A DNA stretch of 6,343 nt from NCBI GenBank assembly GCA_045544735.1, contig JAZPZM010000121.1, positions 1 to 6,343 on the forward strand. Direction: 5' to 3'. How positions within the stretch are numbered: the first letter of the stretch is position 1; each line of letters begins with the position of its first letter. This document shows positions 1-6,314 of the stretch, in pieces. Position numbers and translations under genes: made by a program. Origin of the DNA: CAG-390 sp045544735 (GTDB lineage Bacteria > Bacillota > Clostridia > Oscillospirales > CAG-272). The notes beneath the pieces are model-generated. The model was not told the origin of the DNA. It did not search any database and was given only the letters and a program-made list of their open reading frames with translations.

Positions 1-387
1 GTCGCGGAGTGCGATAAGGAAACGGCTCTGAAATGGAGGAAGGAACTGAACCGTCACTATTATCTCAAGCGTATGGAGCGCGAGAGTGGACTTCAAACCG
101 TCTCTATGTCCTCGCTGATTATCGAGGATGAGGAATACAACGGCGAAGAAATCATCGCTGATCCCGATGCAGATGTGGTTGCAGAGGTCATGTTCAAGAT
201 TGATAACGATACACTTACGGTCGCGCTTGATTCACTAAAGCGAGAGGAATATGAGGTGATATATCACTTTTATCTGTCAGATAACCCGATCCCCGAATTG
301 GAATTGGGGGCTATGCTGGGTATTCCAAGAAGAACTCTGAATTACCGAAAAAATACTGCCATTAAAAAACTAAAAAAATATTTTTGA
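1..387 (+). CDS. Sigma-70 region 4-like HTH protein (5'-truncated by window)
   Basis: The frame is open from base 1 and no start is needed at the internal Met at 73, so the gene enters from the left and at least 128 codons are seen. The C-terminal half has the pattern of sigma region 4: a predicted helix (LDSLKREEYEVIYHFYL), then a helix-turn-helix (ELELGAMLGIPRRTLNYRK) and the basic tail AIKKLKKYF. The middle is acidic (IIEDEEYNGEEIIADPDAD). Such short sigma-like proteins are common in Firmicutes conjugative elements and prophages, where they act as transcriptional regulators rather than housekeeping sigma factors. Region 2 (the -10-binding part) is not visible in the portion shown, so activity as a true sigma factor cannot be judged. 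The stop is followed by an AT-rich run and a gap before the next gene. Confidence 0.7.
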   Translation, partial: VAECDKETALKWRKELNRHYYLKRMERESGLQTVSMSSLIIEDEEYNGEEIIADPDADVVAEVMFKIDNDTLTVALDSLKREEYEVIYHFYLSDNPIPELELGAMLGIPRRTLNYRKNTAIKKLKKYF

Positions 388-537
388 AAAAAAGTTGCCA
401 AATTTCAAAAAAAGTAAGCAACGAATAGTAGAAGGGCAAAACAAAGCCATTCACTGATCATTGAAAAAAGAATACCCATTCATCAAGCACTTTACCCACG
501 TTATATTTGCGAGGAGTGAATAAGCCAAGCTCAAAAG
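388..537. other. AT-rich spacer between sigma-like gene and intron relic
   Basis: No gene is supported here. It begins with A-rich sequence after the TGA stop. GTTGC (394-398) and GCAAC (418-422) form an inverted repeat around a 19-nt A-rich loop, which could be a small operator or a weak stem. GAGGAG at 511-516 resembles a ribosome binding site, but no ATG follows at a sensible distance. It may be the remains of a leader of a gene interrupted at 537/538. No convincing -35/-10 pair was found. Confidence 0.4.
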
Positions 538-900
538 GTGCGCCAAGATCTCCCTTCACGGAGGGAGCGATCAAACGATACTTTGAGTGAAGTCGGATTA
601 CTACCGACAGAGGGCGATGACAAACGTGAGGGATAATGATACTTCAGTAGCCGAAAGGCGCTGCCTGCGGAGTACCCGGGGGAGGTGAGATTCCTATGGA
701 GCCGACTCGTAATCGGACGCTTGATGACTTCCCATACCGAACAATGTTCGGTCACACCGGGGTGTCGAGGACAAATAGGTGTGTTAAGAGCCAAAGGTAA
801 AACGGTAGACCACCTTTCACATAGGTCTGCCTACGGCGGCTCGGATACATACCTATTTATCTTTGATGGGAAGAACCTTTTGGTATGGGTATTCGATTCA
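538..900 (+). ncRNA. Group II intron 5' fragment (domain I), no ORF and no domain V
   Basis: The 5' end reads GTGCGCCAAGAT, matching the GUGYG intron start and differing by one base from my memory of the Ll.LtrB 5' end. The RNA is dense in stems: 550-555/562-567, 592-596/604-608, a GAAA-capped stem 650-652/657-659, 702-705/713-716, 736-742/746-752, and an outer stem 788-792/838-842. The last encloses 804-811/824-831 with a 12-nt loop, as expected for the hairpin presenting EBS1. GCTTG at 719-723 (intron nt 182-186) can pair with CAAGC at 526-530 just upstream, as an EBS2-IBS2 contact would. In Ll.LtrB, EBS2 falls near nt 180. EBS1-IBS1 is weaker: CTTT at 814-817 against AAAG at 534-537. A GGGAAGAACC...TATGGG stretch at 868-889 resembles the late domain I of Ll.LtrB. 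No GNRA-capped domain V, bulged-A domain VI or reverse transcriptase follows. The 3' limit near 900 is approximate. Another structured RNA class remains possible. Confidence 0.55.
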
Positions 901-928
901 AAGAAATTCATAGGGGAAAGGCAGTATA

Positions 929-1213
929 ATGAACACTTTTGAACGGTATATGCAGAAAGAGCATAGTGGTAAAGCTAACGCCGTTAAGAGCAAAGTCATT
1001 GAAGCAAGGTTCCATTGTAAGGGGGCAGAAGTCCGACGAATGGTGAACGAGCTTAGATGTAAAGGCGTTCCTATATGCTCAAGCAATCAAGGCTATTACT
1101 ACGCAACAAGCAACGAAGAAATCCAAGAGACCATCGCCCATTTAGAGGGGCGTATCAAAAAGATCAGAGCCGCACAGGACGGCATCAAAAAACTACTTAA
1201 AAAGGAAGGTTAA
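929..1213 (+). CDS. Small winged-helix-like DNA-binding protein (94 aa)
   Basis: The start ATG is preceded by AGGGGAAAGG (912-921) with 7 nt spacing. Residues 20-50 look like a helix-turn-helix with a wing: a helix (VKSKVIEARFHC), then GAEVRRMVNELRCKGVPI as second and recognition helices, then CSSNQGYYYAT as a beta wing. This resembles the pattern 'xxxRxxVxxLRxxGxPIxSsxxGYyxa' of small winged-helix proteins in clostridial prophages and integrative elements. Residues 55-90 (EEIQETIAHLEGRIKKIRAAQDGIKKLL) form a basic amphipathic helix, probably a coiled coil for dimerisation. The likely role is a DNA-binding regulator or replication accessory; the target is unknown. It starts just after the intron relic and is followed 5 nt later by the 125 aa gene, suggesting one operon. 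Confidence 0.75.
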   Translation: MNTFERYMQKEHSGKANAVKSKVIEARFHCKGAEVRRMVNELRCKGVPICSSNQGYYYATSNEEIQETIAHLEGRIKKIRAAQDGIKKLLKKEG

Positions 1214-1218
1214 ATCAA

Positions 1219-1596
1219 ATGAACAAGAGACACGAATTTTCACGCTACATGACAGCTATTCTGAACGGATATGAAGCTATGCGGGACGATACCGACCCGA
1301 GAGTAAAAGAGGTGCGTATCAATCACGCACGGTGGGCATTTAAGAAATGCACGGCAATGTTCAACGATAAACGTGAAAACCTACGCCGTTGGCTTGACGG
1401 TGAGCCTTGTGTTTTCGTCAGCCCGGTAACGGGAGCACTCATCGAGATTGAGATCGGTGAAGATTTCGATGCGATGTTCCACTTCCTTGAGTTCTGCCGC
1501 AAGCAGAATAATCACGAACCCATTGACGACGACTTTTGCGACTACCTCGCACTTCTGATCACCAAGAGTCAGCGTCGGTGCTGTGAAGAATGTTAA
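1219..1596 (+). CDS. Uncharacterised 125 aa element protein
   Basis: I do not recognise a family. The ATG is preceded by AAGGAAGG at 1202-1209, inside the end of the upstream gene, with 9 nt spacing. The protein is soluble-looking, with no signal peptide or membrane segment. The N-terminal half is rich in charged and aromatic residues (FSRYMTAILNGYEAMRDDTD, then RWAFKKCTAMFNDKRENLRRW). A central segment is strand-like (CVFVSPVTGALIEIEIGED). The C-terminal part is acidic (EPIDDDFCDYLALL) and ends in the cysteine cluster CCEEC. The five-residue end with three cysteines could bind metal or be redox active, but no paired cysteine ligands are evident elsewhere. Good ribosome binding site, tight spacing to its neighbour and no frame breaks support a real gene. 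Two hairpins follow its stop. Confidence 0.6.
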   Translation: MNKRHEFSRYMTAILNGYEAMRDDTDPRVKEVRINHARWAFKKCTAMFNDKRENLRRWLDGEPCVFVSPVTGALIEIEIGEDFDAMFHFLEFCRKQNNHEPIDDDFCDYLALLITKSQRRCCEEC

Positions 1597-1598
1597 AC

Positions 1599-1623
1599 AG
1601 TGAAAATCTCCTTTCTTTTCACT
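1599..1623 (+). terminator. Possible terminator hairpin after the 125 aa gene
   Basis: AGTGAAAA (1599-1606) and TTTTCACT (1616-1623) form a perfect 8-bp stem with a 9-nt loop, starting 2 nt after the stop codon. A pyrimidine-rich stretch (TCTTTTCTT) follows. The stem is AT-rich, so termination may be weak. Confidence 0.4.
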
Positions 1624-1634
1624 TCTTTTCTTAC

Positions 1635-1667
1635 GAGAACCGCCCAAGCGAACTGTTTGGGCGGCTC
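1635..1667 (+). terminator. Strong GC-rich hairpin between the 125 aa gene and mazF
   Basis: CCGCCCAA (1640-1647) pairs with TTGGGCGG (1657-1664), extended by GAG/CTC (1635-1637/1665-1667) across an AA bulge; the loop is 9 nt. Only a short non-uniform T stretch (TTGTCAT) follows, so it is not a textbook intrinsic terminator. It may act together with the hairpin at 1599-1623, or separate the mazF transcript from the upstream unit. Confidence 0.45.
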
Positions 1668-1713
1668 TTGTCATACATAGCCGTTTTCGGCAAAACAAAG
1701 GAGGTTCATAGAT

Positions 1714-2061
1714 ATGGATAGAAAAATAAGACGCGGAGAGATTTACATTGCCGAACTTGACCCCGTTATCGGATCGGAGCAGGGCGGAGAGCGCCCCGTG
1801 TTGGTCATTCAAAATAACGTAGGAAATACGCATAGTCCTACTGTAATCGTGCTTGCAATCACAAGCCGTTGCCAAAAGAAAAAATATATGCCTACCCACA
1901 TTCCTATCGAAAGCAGCGATCTTTCTATGAGTTCGATTGCACTTGCAGAGCAGGTAAGGACGGTAGACAAAACAAGGCTTACTCGATATGTCGGACGAGC
2001 AAGCAAAGAGTCGATGGAGGCTGTTGACCAAGCGTTGAAGGTCAGTATGGGGGTAGAGTAA
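1714..2061 (+). CDS. mazF: Type II toxin, PemK/MazF-family endoribonuclease
   Basis: The 115 aa length is normal for MazF. The sequence closely follows the Bacillus subtilis EndoA/NdoA pattern: RRGEIYIAELDPVIGSEQGG at residues 6-25, ERPVLVIQNNVGN (26-38), SPTVIVLAITS (41-51), then LAEQVRTVDKTRL. R27 and T50 align with the catalytic Arg and Thr of MazF toxins, and both are present, so the toxin looks intact. It would cleave single-stranded mRNA at short specific sequences; the cleavage specificity cannot be read here. The start is set by AAAGGAGG at 1697-1704, 9 nt upstream. In the classic arrangement a MazE antitoxin gene lies directly upstream. Here upstream are two hairpins and the 125 aa protein, which does not look like MazE. 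Downstream, a 50 aa ORF begins at the next base after the stop. Confidence 0.93.
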   Translation: MDRKIRRGEIYIAELDPVIGSEQGGERPVLVIQNNVGNTHSPTVIVLAITSRCQKKKYMPTHIPIESSDLSMSSIALAEQVRTVDKTRLTRYVGRASKESMEAVDQALKVSMGVE

Positions 2062-2214
2062 ATGAGTGAACAAAGCAAAAATCAAATGATCTATCTTGTA
2101 TCCCTTGATGTTCTTCGCAGGCTTGCAGAACGTGGAGTGGATAGGAAGATACTTGATCGCTTAAACAAAAGAAATGCAGAAAAAACAAATTGTGCGGTGA
2201 TCGAAATCGCATAA
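2062..2214 (+). CDS. Short 50 aa protein following mazF
   Basis: The ATG directly follows the mazF stop (TAAATG, no gap), and a GGGGGT stretch at 2049-2054 inside mazF could be its ribosome binding site. The sequence has an amphipathic helix pattern (VSLDVLRRLAERGVDRKILDRLNKRNAEK). Its 'LxxLxxxGxxxxxxxxxLNxxNAE' layout recalls the short SHOCT-like proteins often found just before serine recombinase genes in clostridial elements; this is from memory and uncertain. It has no clear DNA-binding fold and no transmembrane part. Because it is translationally coupled to the toxin, an antitoxin role is possible but unproven. No Cys pair or catalytic motif is seen. Confidence 0.55.
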   Translation: MSEQSKNQMIYLVSLDVLRRLAERGVDRKILDRLNKRNAEKTNCAVIEIA

Positions 2215-2225
2215 AAATCGCATCC

Positions 2226-2253
2226 TTGAGGGATTTTCAAAAATCAGTAAAAT
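2226..2253 (+). promoter_or_regulatory. Weak candidate promoter for the recombinase cassette
   Basis: TTGAGG (2226-2231) and TAAAAT (2248-2253) are separated by 16 nt and lie in the only gap (2215-2281) between the 50 aa gene and the recombinases. A modest imperfect hairpin (AAAATC 2214-2219 with GATTTT 2232-2237) overlaps the -35. Matches are 4/6 and 5/6 to the vegetative consensus, so chance agreement in AT-rich DNA is quite possible. Confidence 0.3.
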
Positions 2254-2281
2254 TATAGTACAAAAGAGAGGAGGTAGCCGT

Positions 2282-3829
2282 ATGAATAACGGAACAAGAG
2301 AAGTAAAAGTTATAAAGCCAACGCTTGGTGCAAATGCTGAACGCAAATTAAGAGTTGCGGCATATTGCAGAGTTAGTACAGATTCTTCGGATCAGATCAA
2401 TTCATTTATTGCGCAGATGCGCTATTATAGCGATTATATCCGAAATCATGAAAGTATGGTCTTTGTAGATATATATGCCGACGAAGGCATAACGGGAACT
2501 TGTATAAATAAGCGAGACGAATTTAAGCGAATGCTTAAGGATTGCCAAAATCGTAAGATCGACCGGGTGCTTGTAAAGAGCGTTCAGAGATTTGCAAGAA
2601 ACTCGCTTGAGTGCATTGAAAGTGTTCGCGTTTTGGCAGAGTGTGGAGTTAGCGTTTATTTTGAGAGCGATAACATAGACACGAAAAATATGAACTCTGA
2701 AATGATTCTTTATATAAAGAGTGCATTTGCGCAGGGAGAATCTATTTCGGCATCGAAACGAATGTCAACATCTTTTAGAATGAAGATGGAAGATGGTACG
2801 TTTGTTGCAACGAGCGCTCCATACGGTTATCGCCTTATAGATAAACAACTGATAGTTTGTCCCGAAGAAGCGGAAATTGTAAAGAAAATATTTGCTTGGT
2901 ACTTAGCAGGAGTAGGAATGAACGCTATTGCGGCAACACTCAACCGAGATTTGGAGGAACCGTTTTGGGCGGTGTGTCATATCCGCTATATTCTTTCCAA
3001 TGAGAAATATATAGGTGATACTATGATGCAAAAAACATATACGCCCCCTATGCTACCACTCCGAAATCGCCCCAATAGAGGTGAACGCCCGAAGTATTAC
3101 GCAGAAGATACACACGAAGCGATTATATCAAAAGAAGATTATGAAGCGGCTCAAACGCTACGTCGTAGACGTGAAGAAAAGTATTTGAAAGGGGGAAAGG
3201 GCGAAAAGCTCTTTTTAAGCGGAAAGATTCGATGTAGAGAGTGCGGTTGGGTGTATAAAAAACTGATTCGCAAAGAGGAAGTGTTTTGGGTTTGCAGTAA
3301 AAAAGGCAATTCTGGTACAGCTTGTAAAAGCCGTGCTTATTCAGATGCGGAGGTGTTTTCAGCTTTTGTCCAAATGTATAATCGCTTTCGTCAAAATGAA
3401 AAAGTGTTGTTGGACGAAACAATAACGCAACTTCAAAATCTCAAGACAAAGATCACAATGGGGAACTCACAGGTAGCAGAAATCGACGGTGAGATAGCAA
3501 GCTTGAGTGAACAAAACTCAATGTATTCCAAACTGCATACCAAAGGTATTATTGATGATGTAACTTACTTTGAGAAAACGGACAGTATTAAAAAGCAGAT
3601 AGAAGATCTTCGAGTTAGAAGAAACAAATTGCTGTCTGAGGATGAAGATGAGCGGTGTATTGAGGAACTTCGACACTTAAAGCGCATACTGAACGATTCT
3701 CCGAAAACGTTATCGGAGATAGACAAAGAACTTTTTACTTCTATTGTGACAAAGATTTACGCAGAACAAAATGGCGATATAACGTTCTGCTTGCTTGGTG
3801 AGCTTCAATTAAGAATGGAGGTGAAGTGA
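2282..3829 (+). CDS. Large serine recombinase A, full length
   Basis: A 515 aa protein with the standard order of large serine recombinases. The catalytic (resolvase) domain spans about 23-170, with LRVAAYCRVST carrying R30 and nucleophile S32, YADEGITGT at 65-73, and KSVQRFARN with R103 and R106. The recombinase DNA-binding domain covers about 178-300 (PYGYRL, then LSNEKYIGDTMMQKTY). A zinc ribbon uses C318, C321, C338 and C348. A predicted coiled coil at about 380-465 is followed by a short strand-rich C-terminus. It would cut and rejoin att sites through a 5'-phosphoserine link. The helix after the catalytic core reads AQGESISASKRMSTS, where recombinase C has AQAESENISANVRWG, so the two differ in the region that links to the long dimer helix. 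AGGAGG at 2269-2274, 7 nt before the ATG, fixes the start. Its TGA overlaps the next gene's ATG by one base. Confidence 0.93.
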   Translation: MNNGTREVKVIKPTLGANAERKLRVAAYCRVSTDSSDQINSFIAQMRYYSDYIRNHESMVFVDIYADEGITGTCINKRDEFKRMLKDCQNRKIDRVLVKSVQRFARNSLECIESVRVLAECGVSVYFESDNIDTKNMNSEMILYIKSAFAQGESISASKRMSTSFRMKMEDGTFVATSAPYGYRLIDKQLIVCPEEAEIVKKIFAWYLAGVGMNAIAATLNRDLEEPFWAVCHIRYILSNEKYIGDTMMQKTYTPPMLPLRNRPNRGERPKYYAEDTHEAIISKEDYEAAQTLRRRREEKYLKGGKGEKLFLSGKIRCRECGWVYKKLIRKEEVFWVCSKKGNSGTACKSRAYSDAEVFSAFVQMYNRFRQNEKVLLDETITQLQNLKTKITMGNSQVAEIDGEIASLSEQNSMYSKLHTKGIIDDVTYFEKTDSIKKQIEDLRVRRNKLLSEDEDERCIEELRHLKRILNDSPKTLSEIDKELFTSIVTKIYAEQNGDITFCLLGELQLRMEVK

Positions 3830-4680
3830 TGGCACTTCGTATGATTAGCTATGGGTATAAAATGGTCAACGGTATTCTTACTGTCAACGATGAAGAAGCG
3901 AGAGTAGTGATTGAGATCTTTCAGCGTTACGGAACGGGAGAAATCCTTAAAGCCATCGCTGATGACCTTACCGAGCGTGGAGTCGTTTTTTATCAAGAGA
4001 AAAACGTTTGGAACAAAAATATGATTGCCCGTATCATTGAAAACAAAAAATACATAGGCGAGGACGGGTATCCTGCTATTGTGAGCGATGCGGATTATGA
4101 ACGCGCCTATAATCTTAAATCTCAAAAAGGAGTCAAGAAGGTTGAATACAGCCAGGAGGTGGAATATCTCAAGGACATAATTGTATGTTCTCAATGCGGA
4201 AAGAAGTTGTATCGACATGCAACGTGGAGCAAAAGAGAGAAGTGGTTTTGTACCAACGGCTGTAAAAATGATATTTATGTCGGAGATCAAGAAATCTTTG
4301 ATGCAATTACAGATGCCTTTGTTAAAGCCAAGAGTAATCTGCAAAGCGTTGAAAACGAAGGCAAAGTAGAGACTTATAATCCGAGTTTGGCGATTGTTCG
4401 CCAAAACAACGAAATTAACCGCCTTATGGATCAAACCAAAGTTCAGTTCCAAGCGGTAAAAAAGCTTATATTGCAGTGTGTAGAAATGAAGTTTGAATGT
4501 TGCAGTGAGAACAAATCTGAGTCGCACACGGTATATATAAAGGAAAGTTTGGCGAGATGGAACACAGATGAAGCGTTTCTTCCGCTTATGAAAAAGATAG
4601 TTGATACCATTTCATTAGAAAAAGATGGAAGTATCACGATCACTTTAATAAATCAAGCCAAGATAATCGGGAGGAGATAA
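3829..4680 (+). CDS. Catalytic-domain-less recombinase-family protein
   Basis: The ATG at 3829 overlaps the upstream stop (TGATG) and has GGAGGTG at 3817-3823, 5 nt away. A GTG one codon earlier is less likely. The 283 aa protein starts at the recombinase domain (ISYGYKMVNG, matching the PYGY/LGYK stretch of its neighbours) and lacks the resolvase domain: no YCRVS serine motif and no RFAR arginines. It keeps the DNA-binding part (EILKAIADDLTERGV, then IIENKKYIGEDGYPAIVSD), a zinc ribbon (C120, C123, C141, C145), a shortened coiled-coil region and a terminal strand (SITITLINQ). Truncation by decay is unlikely because the start has a good ribosome binding site coupled to the upstream stop, and the frame is open throughout. 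It probably binds DNA or the flanking recombinases without cutting. An accessory, directionality or inhibitor role is inference. Confidence 0.85.
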   Translation: MALRMISYGYKMVNGILTVNDEEARVVIEIFQRYGTGEILKAIADDLTERGVVFYQEKNVWNKNMIARIIENKKYIGEDGYPAIVSDADYERAYNLKSQKGVKKVEYSQEVEYLKDIIVCSQCGKKLYRHATWSKREKWFCTNGCKNDIYVGDQEIFDAITDAFVKAKSNLQSVENEGKVETYNPSLAIVRQNNEINRLMDQTKVQFQAVKKLILQCVEMKFECCSENKSESHTVYIKESLARWNTDEAFLPLMKKIVDTISLEKDGSITITLINQAKIIGRR

Positions 4681-4682
4681 AC

Positions 4683-6314
4683 ATGCAAGTAGCAATACCA
4701 TCGACTAAGATAGTAACAAAAATAGAAGCAAACCCTCTGCTTGTTAGCAGAGAAAACGAATATAGACAACTTCGTGTTGCTGCATATTGCCGAGTTTCTA
4801 CCGATAGCGACGAGCAGCTTGACAGTTATGAAGCTCAGTTGGCGTATTACACCGATGCCATTGCAAAAAATCCAAAATGGCGTTTTGCAGGGATATACGC
4901 TGATGAGGGTATTACCGGAACTCAAGCAAATAAGCGCCCCAATTTTCAAAAAATGATTCGTGATTGCGAAAAGGGAAAGATTGATTTTATCCTTACCAAA
5001 TCGGTAGCTCGTTTCGCAAGAAATACCGTTGACAGTTTGAAATATGTTCGTAAGCTAAAGGCTATGGGCATAGGCGTTTTCTTTGAAGAACAAGCGCTTG
5101 ACTCAATGAAATCAGAAAACGAAATGTTTCTTGGTCTATATAGCGTAATGGCGCAGGCTGAAAGCGAAAATATCAGTGCTAACGTGCGTTGGGGCATCCA
5201 ACAAAGAATGAAGTCGGGCACCTTCGCCTTTCGATATACCATTTTAGGATATAAGAGAGGAGCAAATGGAGAACCCGAAATAATCCCGGAAGAAGCTGAA
5301 GTTGTAAGAAAGATATTCAATATGTACCTTGAGGGGGCAAGCCTCGATCAAATAAAGTCCTATCTTGAAACAAACGGTATCAAAACCAAAAAAGGCAAAT
5401 CCGTATGGAGCAAGCAAATAATTCAAGATATGCTTTGCAATGAGAGATTTGCAGGTGATATGTTGTTGCAAAAGACGTATATTGAGAACTGTATAAATAA
5501 AAAGGTAAAGAAAAATCGCGGCGAGATGGCTAAATATCTTATTACCAATAACCATCCCGCCATCATTTCAAAAGAAACCTTTAAGTTGGTTCAAGCGGAA
5601 ATCGCCCGAAGAAGTAGCAAGAGAAAGACATCGGATTTGAGCATTACCGAGCAGGGAAAGTATAGTGGGAAATTCGCTCTTACTGAAATTCTTGTCTGCG
5701 GGGAGTGCGGAAGTCCTTATCGCAGAAAAACTTGGGTAATCAAGGGCGAAAAGAAAAGAGTTTGGAGATGCCTTAATCGAGTCGAACACGGCACTCAATA
5801 TTGCAAGCATTCAGTATCTATTGATGAAGAAAAATTGCAAGAAGCTATTTGCCGTGGCTTGCGTAATGCTTTTGAATATCGCGATGAGGTATCCGAGCTT
5901 ATTTTGTCCGGACTGTCTTATGCTGTAACGGGCGACGATAACATTCTTGATGCCTACGTTATTGAGCAGAAGATCAAGGATCTTAAGCAGGATATGGAAG
6001 ATATGATTACGATGAGTATGAGAACTGAGGGAGATACCGAAAAGTTTGAAGTGGAAATTCGCAAAATATCAGATCAACTATGTGCGATGAGAAGTCAGCT
6101 TGAAGTAGCACGTTCCCAAACGCAGGCAAGCGAAAAGGTTAATCAAGAGATTGAAAGTATCAAAGCGTTTCTCGCTGATACCGAGATCAATTTCTCGGAG
6201 TACAATGAGATCGTTGTACGTAAACTCATTGAGTGTATTCGTGTAATGCCCGATGGAAAACTTGTGATAGTTTTGAAGGGCGGAATGACCGTAGAAGAAC
6301 AAATTGCCGCATAG
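4683..6314 (+). CDS. Large serine recombinase C, full length
   Basis: A 543 aa protein. Its catalytic domain is at about 30-180: LRVAAYCRVST with R37 and nucleophile S39, YADEGITGT at 72-80, KSVARFARN with R110 and R113, and the helix motif AQAESENISANVRWG. The recombinase domain is at about 185-310 (LCNERFAGDMLLQKTY, HPAIISKETF). The zinc ribbon has C339, C342, C363 and C374. A long coiled coil at about 424-495 precedes a C-terminal strand segment (GKLVIVLKGG). All elements needed for site-specific recombination are present. GGGAGGAG at 4669-4676 lies inside the end of the middle gene, which stops 2 nt before this ATG, so translation is probably coupled. Against recombinase A the catalytic cores clearly share family motifs but differ along most of the C-terminal half, pointing to old paralogs rather than recent duplication. 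By position it is the last gene before a probable element end or another short gene. Confidence 0.94.
   Translation: MQVAIPSTKIVTKIEANPLLVSRENEYRQLRVAAYCRVSTDSDEQLDSYEAQLAYYTDAIAKNPKWRFAGIYADEGITGTQANKRPNFQKMIRDCEKGKIDFILTKSVARFARNTVDSLKYVRKLKAMGIGVFFEEQALDSMKSENEMFLGLYSVMAQAESENISANVRWGIQQRMKSGTFAFRYTILGYKRGANGEPEIIPEEAEVVRKIFNMYLEGASLDQIKSYLETNGIKTKKGKSVWSKQIIQDMLCNERFAGDMLLQKTYIENCINKKVKKNRGEMAKYLITNNHPAIISKETFKLVQAEIARRSSKRKTSDLSITEQGKYSGKFALTEILVCGECGSPYRRKTWVIKGEKKRVWRCLNRVEHGTQYCKHSVSIDEEKLQEAICRGLRNAFEYRDEVSELILSGLSYAVTGDDNILDAYVIEQKIKDLKQDMEDMITMSMRTEGDTEKFEVEIRKISDQLCAMRSQLEVARSQTQASEKVNQEIESIKAFLADTEINFSEYNEIVVRKLIECIRVMPDGKLVIVLKGGMTVEEQIAA

Noticed and set aside
516..590. GTG-started 24-codon reading frame across the 537/538 junction
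   Set aside because: GAGGAG abuts the GTG with no spacing, the peptide is very short, and it runs into the structured RNA; more likely chance.
531..794. 87-codon open frame on the minus strand over the structured region
   Set aside because: It lies wholly within the intron-like RNA, has low-complexity Ser/Arg/Pro-rich composition and no convincing ribosome binding site; a structured, GC-richer RNA readily produces such open frames.
538..900. Group I intron, IStron or HEARO/omega RNA interpretation of the structured region
   Set aside because: No group I P7-like core and no HNH/IscB or IS605 gene follow, while the 5' end and spacing of landmarks fit group II domain I better; not fully excluded without model searches.
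925..930. TATAAT hexamer overlapping the start of the 94 aa gene
   Set aside because: It overlaps the ATG itself and no -35 lies at the right distance, so it is not a sensible promoter for this gene.
685..942. 85-codon plus-strand open frame running through the end of the structured region into the 94 aa gene
   Set aside because: It starts inside the RNA stems, overlaps the well-supported 94 aa gene in another frame and matches no family that I recognise. Its continuity is explained by the RNA sequence.
1381..2085. 234-codon minus-strand open frame opposite the 125 aa gene and mazF
   Set aside because: It is antisense to a clear MazF gene and another well-initiated gene, crosses the hairpin region, and shows no domain; a shadow frame.
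3805..4527. 240-codon minus-strand open frame opposite the middle recombinase gene
   Set aside because: Hydrophobic-looking antisense translation of an A/G-rich coding strand; the plus-strand gene has domain motifs and coupled initiation.
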